DNA of 64,000 nt, taken from contig JAGFMI010000015.1 of NCBI GenBank assembly GCA_021030905.1, forward strand, positions 496,001-560,000, written 5' to 3'. This DNA is from Pyrenula massariospora (lineage: Eukaryota; Ascomycota; Eurotiomycetes; Pyrenulales; Pyrenulaceae). Each line of letters opens with the position of its first letter. Positions within the stretch are counted from its first letter, which is position 1. The translations under genes were made by a program, and so were the position numbers. Below the pieces are notes generated by a model. It did no database searches and was not told the DNA's origin. It saw only the letters and a program-made list of their open reading frames with translations. Positions 44,671 through 54,109 of this stretch are shown in pieces.

Positions 44671-47600
44671 CTACTCGACACTGTTTTCAGTCCATGCCAG
44701 TCTATTTTCCTTCCACCTGCTCTCCTCGACCACGAGGCGTATCACAATCTTGGAAGCTTCATCATATTGCGATAATTCCCGTAATTTGGCAGTAAAGATC
44801 TCCACTGAGATTTTCAATGTGTCCCGGCGCTTAGATTGCAGCCGCGGTGGTGCGTGACTTGGTACTAGCTGCCCAATCGCGTGGTCAAGTGGTGTCCTGT
44901 TGAAAATGTCCGGGATAGTAGGATCTGCGCCCTTCTTCAGTAGCTCGTCGACATTATGGTAACATCTGAAGTCGGCCGCGATGGCTAGAGGCGTTTTACC
45001 CCAGCAATTGCGAACGTTCAACAACGCACCGGCTTTCAACAAGGTTTCAGCAACAGCCCTCTCCTTCTCAGGTCTGTACCGTGTAGAGCATGCAATATGC
45101 AGTGGAGTGTTACCTTCGGCGTCTTTGGCGTCTAGTTGTTCTTTGTCGGCTTGAAGAAGTCCCAGCAACAGAGGGTCATAGTCGTCGTATACCCAAGAAA
45201 ATCGCCCGCTCGCTCTGACTGCCTCATGTAGAGCTGTCGTGCAAATTTTACCTTCCATGTCCCTCAATACTACTTGAGCACGGCGCTTAAGTAACCCTTG
45301 AATGATTTGGACCCGGACTTCACCACTGAACCGTTTAATGACCCAGAACAATAAAGTTTCCCCATCTAAGCTACCAGAATTGATTCGCGCGCTTTTTTCT
45401 TGAAGCAGGTCTATCACACGAAAGAAGTCTTCTGGGGTGTTCTCGCTCGGTCGCAGTCCGGATAACTGAAAATCCCACGCTGTAACTGCCGCTCCACACA
45501 ACCAGTCATTGATATGGATATTCGAAAGCGTAAAGAGACCTAATAGCGTATTAAGCGTTTCGAAATGCCGGCCGATAATCGCGGATCCGAGAGTACGGTG
45601 GTCGACTTTAATAGCCCCCTTTTGATAGGGTAAGAGATGATAGACTGATTTAATGAATCTATGCAAGCACAAAATGTTCAAAATTGATATTGAGTCAGCG
45701 CTTGGAAAGGCAGTATCGAGGTCAGATTTCGTAATAATATTCTCCCAGAAGGCGTTGTTTTTCGTCGAGAGACAGTCAAGCAGAGCCATGGGCACTTCGC
45801 CTTGTCTTTCGACTTCCAAAGCGTGGAGGAAAACATTGTCGCGGGCGTACTTACAAACTTCATACGGGCCATCCTTGCCAATAGCGTGATCCGAAATGTT
45901 CGAGAAGTCGGCAGCACTTAGAATAGTGATGCAACATTTTAGAATGATCATATGGCTTTTAGCGACAACGTTAACTGACGATAAGTCGCTGTCAACCAGT
46001 CGACAACCATGTTCGATGAACCACTCTTTGATGCTCTCGTGAATAATCTGCACCCTAGTAGGTACTTGCTTGAGCGCGAGGGGCCTGAACTTAGGGTCTT
46101 CGAATCTACGGAGCCCGAACTTAGGGTCTTCGATTTTAAGGGGCCTTTCAATGCATTCGATTAGTCCTCCTGAGAGGTGAGTGATCCGTCGAGAGAATTG
46201 ACCCCTGTCCAGTTCTCCTATCTCCTTGTGCAAACTTGCAAAGGATGCATATTCTTCTATTGTGAAGAGCATTGCATATTGAAGAGGCATAAGATCGTGT
46301 GGCCCAACCTTCCAGAAGGAATAAAATCCGGTGCCGAACAAGACCCACTGGAATAATCTAAATGCTTCTTGCTTCTCCTTTTCAGTCAATCTAGAAATCA
46401 GCTCTCCAAACAATTCCTTAATCTCTGGGGGAAATTGTTCAATCTGTCTTTTGATTTCCTGGTAATTAACCGCGTTCCGCAAAGCGAGTCGGATCTGTTT
46501 GACAACAATTTCGGCCCACAGAAAGTTATTTGATGATCTCTGCCCAATTTTCTCTACTAGAGAATTGAATTTTTCCCCAGTTGCATACGGATTCAATGTT
46601 CTATGAATATGCTCACGAATATCCTCGCTGTTTCCTTTCTCGATGGCAATCTCGAGCCTTCTGCTATCCTTGTTTGAGACGGCGGTGTCGTGCCGGATCG
46701 AAACGCACACGCTCAATTCACATGTAGATGTAACGGCTTTGTCCGTCAATAGCTGTAGAAACTCGACAGCGTCGAAAAATTCCGATGGTTCGCACTCGTC
46801 AATCGCATCGATAATCAAGCGAATTGGCCGCGGTCTTGGCTTCGAGATCACTAAAAGTAGAAAGTCCGTCAATTCCGACTGATGCCAATCCCAGACCGTG
46901 CCTTGTGTTTCAAATCGTTCCTTGTATTTTTGGACAAATTCTGACCTCAGGATTGCTTCTTTCCTCAGGATTTGATGGACGAGAGTACGCAACATGCCCA
47001 TCATGTTCTTGTCGAGTGGCTCCGTACTCCGAGCGTTGAAGAAGTAGGACAATACACTCGCGGCTCTTCCGAGCTCTTCCTCTTTCTGCTCGACAGCTTT
47101 AAGAACTTTTTTAGTGGCGACAGACTTTCCACTCCCAGGATGTCCCTTGATCCACAGCAGGCCTTTATTTTTGTCAAGATCCTGTCGACTTCTCCATCGG
47201 ACAAAATCTGACGCTTCTAGTATCCATCCACATGTTTCGGCTAGTTGTATATCTTTAGTCACATCCTTCTGTCGGCTTTCCATTCCGAGGAAATTTAACT
47301 TTTCGAAGCAGTTGGACTCTAGTGGCGTATATGTCTGATGGCCTTGGGAGTTCCCTCTGCTAACCGGGAGAGCAGTGTGGACTGGGTCGAGTTGGCTGAC
47401 TTCGAGACTTCGGTAGAGCTTGTCATTTTCAAGGTCTCGGCTGATATTGCTAAAAACCACCGATTTAAACTCAGCCACTGACCATTTTCTTTTTTTTAGA
47501 ATTTGAATGTGCTCATTGTACCGGTTCCGCAGCACTTTCACGAGTGGTGGAGCCGATACGTAAATTCGTTCCAAGACGTTAAAGAACAGTTGATGTGTCA

Positions 47601-48496
47601 ATTCTGCGGCGTCATATTTGACCGTATCCATCGGTGGCGGGACGAGGTAAGGCGTAGTGACACGTAGGAAGGGAAGGTCTTCGAAGATTTGTTTGGTACG
47701 GTGTAAGTCGATCGGTATTACAACCAATGGATTCTCTGTTATTTGAATCCGTATTTGAAGCAAAGCAACTTCAGTGAGAATATGGTGGAAACCACTTTCC
47801 TTTTGAATACCATCTTCAACCGTTTCACGAATCGCTGCTTGAACTCTGATTATACATTCGTTGTGGCCGTTAAACTTCTGTGCCTCCTCCCATCCGGCTT
47901 TTCTAACGCGCTCAATGTATTCTTTGCCGTCAGGGTCACTGCAATAGGCGTGAAAGACTTCAGAAAAGCACAGAAGAACCTTGTCTACGGGGTTTGCCGT
48001 AAATCCTTTGGGAAGGAGACAGAACTGGCTCTGAAGAATGTCGTGGAGAGGATCTAAATTCCGGTCCTGGGAGTGGAGTACTGGCCTTCTATCCGAGCGG
48101 GCTTTGGATCCAATAATGCCTAGATACTCAATGAGTTTTTCTACTTTCCGGTCATCGGCTCTGCCGCATTTTGGATTGTCGTGCGCGTAAATCACGAAGA
48201 AGCTTGGCGCTTGCCGACTTTCGAAGTAACTATCCTGTTTACTCGACAAGGCTGTGCAAGTTTGTTTCATGAGAATATCCATAACTGCGGATACTGTTAA
48301 TGAAGCATTCGAGAACATGGATCGCTAGCTGTGCAGAGGGAACAAATTTGAAGGAAATCGGGCTCGTACATTGTGACTTATCTGGCATTGCGAAATGCTC
48401 CCATAAATTTATGACCCACACCAAAAGTGCACCCGCCCCCGCGAGGGTTGTCCAGAATAGAGAAGGATCTGTCGCTGTCGCTGCTCTGTTTGACAT
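44671..48496 (-). CDS. NACHT-ankyrin STAND/NLR-like protein with TIR/SEFIR-like N-terminus
   Basis: The long exon (48284-44671) has a P-loop GHPGSGKS (about residues 423-430 of the model), a Walker B LIIDAIDE (about 532-539), a long helical middle and C-terminal ankyrin repeats (DAEGNTPLHIACSTRY, GKTPLAIAA, LLKKGADPTIPDIFNRTPLD). An 85-bp intron (48369-48285: gtacgag donor, attaac branch, cag acceptor) would join it in frame to an upstream exon. Starting from ATG 48496 (MSNRAATATDPS) that exon adds one membrane-type helix (FWTTLAGAGALLVWVINLW), giving about 1246 aa. ATG 48649 is an alternative start. The segment before the NACHT domain resembles a TIR/SEFIR fold (SFFVIYAHD, KVLLCFSEVF, LVVIPID). 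STAND proteins of this kind act in fungal non-self recognition and cell death; this role is inferred. Confidence 0.78.
46087..46133 (-). repeat. 30-bp in-frame duplication inside the NACHT gene
   Basis: gaacttagggtcttcga occurs at 46087 and again 30 bases later at 46117. It encodes the repeated EDPKF segment (IEDPKFGLRRFEDPKFRPL). A recent ten-codon tandem duplication is likely. Confidence 0.75.
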
Positions 48497-48881
48497 CCTG
48501 AATTGTTTTAGGTCGCGTTGAGACACATTGAATATTGTGGTGTCACCGACTGTGCTAGTGTGAGGTTGCCGGACAAGCTGATCTAACGGAAATTGGTCTG
48601 TAGGGCCAAACCATTGTTGAAAGGAAGGAGACTCTTGCCCCAGCCTCATACTATGCGACCGATTGGATAGTAAGCGGGCTTGTGCCACAATGGCGCCGGA
48701 TTTCGACCAGAAGCAGCATCGTGCAGACGGCTGATGCAGCGTCTTAAAATTATGATAGGCAAATGGTAATTGGTTCTAGAAGCCCCCAATGCAGCCTGAT
48801 AGCTTGCCAACGTAATCAAATTATCTCCAAAGTCGCGTAGACTGGATTACTCTCTTTCCTCTTGAGCATCACCTTCCCAAC

Positions 48882-49532
48882 GTGATAGCGATAATAAATG
48901 CTCGGACTCAACAAGGAAAGACACCATGTCAACCCCAATACTATCTCCAAGAGAAGAGCTCAGTAACCCATGACAAAAACCTAGGGGACATTTTAAGCTT
49001 TCTCATTTTCATCGGCAGCGACATTGTCCACAAATCGATAGCCCAAATGGTCGCAGATCACCCGTTCGCTCCGAAACAACTGGCGACCAAACTCCGAGGA
49101 TGCTCATTACTGCTCGCCCGGATTCCTGTTACCCCAGTCACCTTTTCTTCCGGATGGATCACTTTCGGCTTCAACCAACTCATGTCCGTAGTTGACGATA
49201 GGAGGTTATTGCCAGCGCCAGACCAATCTGCTATTATCGTAGACTGCCCGACTGCCTTTGCTCAAGACAATAAATCCTGGCTGCTCGATCGTCTACTGAA
49301 GGATTATGAAGTTTGAAGTCGAGCGGATGAGAAGAAAATCTCTAGCCGAATCGAAATCTTCGAACTTAGGCTTTTACAACAACCGAAACCAGATTAAATT
49401 TGGTGGTTAGGATGGCTAACAATTCTCGCACAGATTGGCCTCGCCAATACTTCCAGGGTTAAATATAATAGATGGAAGACAATGCTCGTCGTTCTAGGCG
49501 GAAACCTCCTACTACAGTATGCTCACATTTGA
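48882..49532 (+). pseudogene. Broken multi-pass membrane-protein gene of a fungal family
   Basis: One reading frame runs from about 48882 to 49532 and keeps family-like segments throughout: GDILSFLIFIGSDIVHKSIA, TPVTFSSGWITFGFNQLMS, DQSAIIVDCPTAF, NKSWLLDRLLKDYE, then WWLGWLTILAQIGLA and MLVVLGGNLLLQ. The order (DIVHK block, FSSGW helix, RSWLL-type block, WW-helix) is one I associate with a large uncharacterised family of fungal membrane proteins. In-frame stops lie at 49314 (TGA) and 49395 (TAA), and the frame ends at 49530 well before the expected family C-terminus. No ATG in frame is convincing. So it is a decayed host gene without frameshifts, probably young. Confidence 0.5.
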
Positions 49533-50198
49533 CCGCCCCTACCATGATAGCTCCCTAGTTAGGGCGGGCATGAAGCGGAATTACCTTGACGCAAAAGTGA
49601 GATCTTGGCGCGCGTTTCAGCCAGCCCCTCTCGAGCCCCTATTGTTGAGGGTTCATGGAGCCTTGGCGTCTGATCGTGTTCACTATTAGCGTAGCATTGA
49701 CAAAGGATGCTATCAATGTTGCGCTTTGATATTCGTTGGAGAAGATCGCGGTATGATCCTACTGTATTAGCCGGCGGTGTGAGAATGGCGCTGCTTAAGT
49801 CCAAGTTTCTCATCAAAAAGAGAGGTTCGAGGGCGTTTTCAGCTACGCCACCACCTCGTGTTTTCTCAGGAACGTCAACAACCAGCTACGCCAAACACGA
49901 AGGCTGCATTGCAAGCTGTCAACTGTAGAATTCCATGTCTTGGCTCTGTCTCTCACCGCAACTGTTGCCAAGTGGAAGAGAATGGGTGCTTACAGCGGGC
50001 GTTGATTGCTAAGAATGGCTGTTGAGGTAAGTAAAGCATCAGAACGATCAGCTGGAACATATATAAAACCTAGGATTGTCTTGTGAAAGATGGGATCCAT
50101 TCGAGATACTTAAGCTATCGTCTCGAAGCACAATCTTGTGTACAATACAACGACTCGTGTTCAGCTGCAACTTCTCCAAGCCCACCAGAATCCTCGAC
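49533..50198. other. Intergenic region 49533-50198 with GH16 promoter
   Basis: No gene was supported. The last 140 bases contain a TATA box and the leader of the GH16 gene. Confidence 0.4.
50060..50067 (+). promoter_or_regulatory. TATA box of the GH16 gene
   Basis: TATATAAA, 132-139 bases before the ATG at 50199. With transcription starting about 30-40 bases downstream, an upstream in-frame non-ATG extension (from 50076) would fall outside or at the very edge of the transcript. This supports ATG 50199 as the start. Confidence 0.55.
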
Positions 50199-50987
50199 AT
50201 GGCCCCTCCACTGCCCAACTTCCACATTGAATGGGCGGATGATTTCGAAGGCTCGGCCGGCTCTGCCATCAACGGGTCAAACTGGAACCACAAGACCGGT
50301 CCAAACGCAAACCATGAGCTGCAACTCTATACCACCTCCACCGCCAATGCCCACCTATCCGGAAACGGCTATCTCGAAATCGTCCCCCTTAAAAACCAGC
50401 CCAACGGCGGTTGGAGCTCCGCCCGCCTCGAATGCAAACACTCCTTCAACTGCCCAGCAGGCCACACAATGATCCTCCGGGCCGAAATCCGTCTCGGGAC
50501 CGCCCCCGCCGAGAAGCAAAAGGGCATCTGGCCGGCCTTCTGGGCGCTCGGACGGGCCATCGACACCGTCGGGTGGCCCAAGTGCGCCGAGTGGGACATC
50601 CTCGAGAACGTGAACGGCGGCAAGTGGAACCAGGCGACCATCCATTACCAGGGCAGTGACGGCCAGCACGCGTCAAAGGACAGCGGCCATGTTTCCTTTG
50701 CGGGAGACTGGCACACCTGGTCGGTGAAAGTGGACCGTACCCCCGCCAACTGGCAGCAGGAGAAACTCACTTTCTACCTGGATGGGAAGGACTACTATCA
50801 CCTCTCCGGAGCAGATATTGCGACAGATGGGGGGCAACAGTGGGGCGAGATTGCGCACAAGTCCTTTTTCCCGCTGCTGAATGTTGCGGTGGGAGGTGAT
50901 TACCCTGGTAGTCCTGATAACAACACGGAATCTGGTCTTGGTAGCGGCATGTCGGTGAGATATGTTGCGGTCTATAAGTCCGACTAG
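50199..50987 (+). CDS. GH16 family glucanase-like enzyme without signal peptide (262 aa)
   Basis: A beta-jelly-roll GH16 protein, the family that cleaves beta-1,3 or beta-1,3/1,4 glucans with retention. The catalytic motif EWDILE has Glu131 (nucleophile), Asp133 and Glu136 (acid/base). The second residue is Trp, where related fungal enzymes commonly have Leu or Ile. Other landmarks: ADDFEGSAGSAING near the start, KGIWPAFWALG before the active site, and FFPLLNVAVGGDYPG near the end. The start MAPPLPNFHIEW runs directly into the domain and there is no signal peptide, so the product is probably cytosolic or exported by an unusual route. Single exon. Confidence 0.82.
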   Translation: MAPPLPNFHIEWADDFEGSAGSAINGSNWNHKTGPNANHELQLYTTSTANAHLSGNGYLEIVPLKNQPNGGWSSARLECKHSFNCPAGHTMILRAEIRLGTAPAEKQKGIWPAFWALGRAIDTVGWPKCAEWDILENVNGGKWNQATIHYQGSDGQHASKDSGHVSFAGDWHTWSVKVDRTPANWQQEKLTFYLDGKDYYHLSGADIATDGGQQWGEIAHKSFFPLLNVAVGGDYPGSPDNNTESGLGSGMSVRYVAVYKSD

Positions 50988-52005
50988 GCGGTTGTCCTGG
51001 GCCTCGGATCGGATCGAATTGTGGGGTTATTGAAATATGAAAGGAGATATACCACCATTTTTTGTAGATCATCCATTGTCCTCACCAAGAAAGCCTGTAT
51101 TATGTCCTGCTACCGATAACCCTGCTATAGTCTTTACTTCGCCGCATCACTCGTCCCCCCTTCACCTCTAAAGCATATGAGTAGGCTTGCAGACTGCAAA
51201 ATCCCAAACCACTCTTTAAACCACTTGCACTTGAAAGACCAATCATCGCTCGACCTTCTAGCCAGGGCACCAGCAGAAAAGCCAGTACCCGACGAGTAGA
51301 AGGCAGGGGCATTCAGACCGAGACTCATTTGAAGGCGATGGACGCTCGCAAACGAGGCTAGATCTCAGTTCGTGCTATTAGTTAAAATGGGTACCCGACA
51401 GCCCAAAAGACCTTTGTGAATAACGCCCAGCCATGTTCTCTTCATTGAATTGAGTATGTATATGGAATTATTGCTCTCATGTCTACGGGGAAAAGGCTGT
51501 GAAACTATATGTGAGGATGCAGGTGCGGATGGAGATAGGGTGCTAAAAGCAGCGCTCGGTAGAAACCTTTCCTGACACAAATAAAACTTGGCCCGGAGTA
51601 GCCGTCCAAACAAGAATCATAATGGGAAAGACATCGCCATAAAAGAAGATGCTGAGCGCCGCTGAAAAGCAATTCGTAAAATCTTATGGCTGGCGAGAGG
51701 TGCAAAGAGCCATCCAATTTAGGGAAAACGTCGTCACAGATTAGCGTCCGTGTGATGTCATTTGAACCTCGAAATTTGTAAAAATCGTCCTCAGGAAGCC
51801 CGACTGTTTTATGAAGGCTTGTCAGCAGATTTTGACCAATACCAGACTATCGCCAAGTCTCGACCATCCCTCTAAACGATGAACTTCTCTAAAACCTCTC
51901 CGAACCGCATCCCGCACCGACCTCAGCCGTGAGAGATCCGTAGCATCCACAACTCCTCCTCCAACGTCGCCCTACACTACCCTACCACCTCCCGCACTAA
52001 AAGCC
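50988..52005. other. Intergenic region 50988-52005
   Basis: About 1 kb without supported coding sequence. The last 100 bases are C-rich leader sequence of the G-patch gene. No repeats were recognised. Confidence 0.4.
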
Positions 52006-53037
52006 ATGCCCTCCCTCACTTCTTCCACAAACCCCCCTCCACCACCCGACCCCGCTGCCGAAGAAGAAGACGACTACCTCTCCATGACCTTCACCGACGC
52101 CCCCCCTCCCCCAACCACCTCCCGCTCCTCCATCACCACCCTACACAAAGCCCGCCAACACCGCGCCGAGACCCTCGGCCGCCCCAAGTCGAAAGCCCAG
52201 CTCGCGGCCGAGGCGGACGCGCGGCGCGACCAGGGCTTACAGACGCGTGTCGGCGAGGATGCGGGGAATAAAGGCTTGGCTATGATGAGGAAGCTGGGGT
52301 GGAGGGCTGGGGAGGGGTTGGGGAAGAGGGAAGGTGGTGTGGATGATGGGGGGAATGTGGGGGGGAGGTTCGATCCGCTGGTGGTGGAGATGAAGGGGGA
52401 TAGAGGGGGGATTGGGATGGAGAGTGAGCGGAAGAGGAAGGTGAGGGAGGCGGTGGAGAGGGAGGGGGAGGCTGTGAAGAAGGCGAAGGTTGAGGAGGGG
52501 GAGTATCGGGAGAGGGCGGCGAAGGAGAGGGAGGAGAGGAGGGTTGAAGGGCAGTGTGGGGGGGCGATGAAGGTGTTGTGGCGGTTGGATGAGGAGGCGC
52601 AGGGGGTGGAGGATGGGGAGCAGGGGAAGGGTTGGACGTTCATGAACAGGCCCTTGAGGGGCATTCCGGTGCTTTACAGGGGGTTGATTAGGCAGAGGAG
52701 GCGAGATGAGAGGGATAGAAGGATGAGGCACGACATCGAGCAGTCTCTCCCTCGGCGGGTGGTAGGTTATGAGGATCCGGAGATGGACGCGGACGACAAG
52801 CTTGCTCTTCCAGGCCGAGATAAGCGTTCGGTCGAGGAAGTAGATGAAGCCGAGCTGGACGAAGAGGACGAGGAACTGGATGACTTTGAGGCCCTTGAGC
52901 CGAAAGAGAGACTGGACAGGCTAGTGCAAGAGCTGAGGGAGAAGTGGACATACTGCTTTTGGTGCAAGCATCGATACAAAGATCAGACGGACATGGATGA
53001 GGGATGTCCTGGACTGGGAGAGGACGAACATGGGTAG
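52006..53037 (+). CDS. GPATCH11: G-patch protein, GPATCH11/CCDC75 homologue (343 aa)
   Basis: Single exon. The N-terminus has an acidic/Pro-rich start (EEEDDYLSMTF). The G-patch covers about residues 84-140 (NKGLAMMRKLGWRAGEGLGK .. DPLVVEMKGDRGGIG). A charged helix follows. The C-terminal DUF4187 block (LDRLVQELREKWTYCFWCKH .. MDEGCPG) is the family's second hallmark. G-patch proteins usually activate DEAH-box RNA helicases, and GPATCH11 relatives are linked to kinetochore or spliceosome fractions. The role here is inferred. The gene shows a sharp C-rich (first 200 bases) to G-rich switch. Confidence 0.88.
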   Translation: MPSLTSSTNPPPPPDPAAEEEDDYLSMTFTDAPPPPTTSRSSITTLHKARQHRAETLGRPKSKAQLAAEADARRDQGLQTRVGEDAGNKGLAMMRKLGWRAGEGLGKREGGVDDGGNVGGRFDPLVVEMKGDRGGIGMESERKRKVREAVEREGEAVKKAKVEEGEYRERAAKEREERRVEGQCGGAMKVLWRLDEEAQGVEDGEQGKGWTFMNRPLRGIPVLYRGLIRQRRRDERDRRMRHDIEQSLPRRVVGYEDPEMDADDKLALPGRDKRSVEEVDEAELDEEDEELDDFEALEPKERLDRLVQELREKWTYCFWCKHRYKDQTDMDEGCPGLGEDEHG

Positions 53038-53953
53038 TAGAAATCGCTGGCAGCACTCTGATCTTTTTAAATGCCTGAGAGTAAACGGCTTCAGAATCTT
53101 ACGCATACAGTGGCAAAGAGTAGCCTTCTATTTGGTTTCCTCTTTTTTTCATTGACAATTTGTATGCACGGAGAGCATTTGGTGTAGATTAAATCCCTCC
53201 GCTACCTGCAGTGGTTTTCAAGCTTGATCAAGCTATGCTAGAGAATTGCACGCCGTACCCTCCCATTAGACAGATGTACAGTGCAATCCCAAAAATCTAC
53301 ATTACAAACAGAATGCAAACAGTCAACGTTGATCTAGCTTCAGGGTCATCAAGCGGGCTTCGGAGGGCACACATATGGTTGAATAGGCTGTGGGGGAGTA
53401 TAGAGTAGAGCAAGGGAAGGAACACTCAAACGGAGGGCTTAAAGGCAGTTAGGAACTCAGAGAGAGTCAGCAAAGGTGTTAAGTCGGTAGAGGGTTTGGG
53501 ATGGACGAGGTGGACGAGGTGGACGAGATGAAAGGCCATAGATAGAGCGTACTTAGAAAGATTATTGATTGCTGTGGTACCAGCTCCATGCCAAAACTTG
53601 TCGATGAAATACTGTACCTTTATAGTGCATAATTTCACTCAGTATAATCCTTTTGAGAGAACCCTTAATGATGTTTGAGACTCAATCAATCAATCAATCT
53701 TCTGGAACCTGGCCACACAGCCTTATATCGTGGGATACCTGCAGTCTACCCTCCTTCAAAACTGATACGAAGAAAATTTTCAAATTGGATGATAATGTAG
53801 ATGATAATATTGAGTGCTGTAGGAAATGATTTCCAATTGCCTTAAGTAATCGAGCTAGCGCAATAGGTTCTGTTCAGAGCATTTCGAATTTACTTTCTCG
53901 ATTTCATCAAAAAAAGAATTATATTTTTCTGAATCTGAGAATGTGACGTCTTC
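53038..53953. other. Intergenic region 53038-53953
   Basis: Contains a three-copy 9-bp repeat (tggacgagg-type, 53502-53528) inside a 70-codon minus-strand open frame (53426-53638) with coding-like composition but no ATG and no known motif. A (caat)n run lies near 53685. The stretch ends with AT-rich DNA before the tRNA-like fragment. Confidence 0.35.
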
Positions 53954-53984
53954 AGCTCGTTGGCGCAGCGGAAGCGCGCCGGGC
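53954..53984 (+). tRNA. 5'-half initiator tRNA-Met relic (truncated)
   Basis: agctcgttggcgcagcggaa plus gcgcgccgggc is an excellent match to the first 31 positions of a eukaryotic initiator tRNA-Met: the acceptor strand starts with A, the D-arm GGCGCAGCGGAAGCGC is initiator-type with the A box, and the 5' side of the anticodon stem follows. The similarity ends abruptly before the anticodon loop. No CAT anticodon, T-arm or B box follows in the next 100 bases. It is therefore a partial copy, not a functional tRNA. It lies about 125 bases upstream of the CSN4 start codon, in the same orientation. Confidence 0.55.
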
Positions 53985-54109
53985 GTGGGGAGCGGAGTGA
54001 AGTCGATGCAGATTTCCGTCTCTTGGCATCACCGAAGCTCTCACTTGGGCTCCCCACCAAGTGCAAAAAGGCTGCCTTGCCCTCTCTGCGTCTCTTACAT
54101 CAAGCAACC

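Noticed and set aside
53960-54109. N-terminal extension of the CSN4 frame (50 codons)
   Set aside because: It would translate through the tRNA-like fragment and does not resemble any CSN4 start. MTSQQYNDRL at 54110 is family-like.
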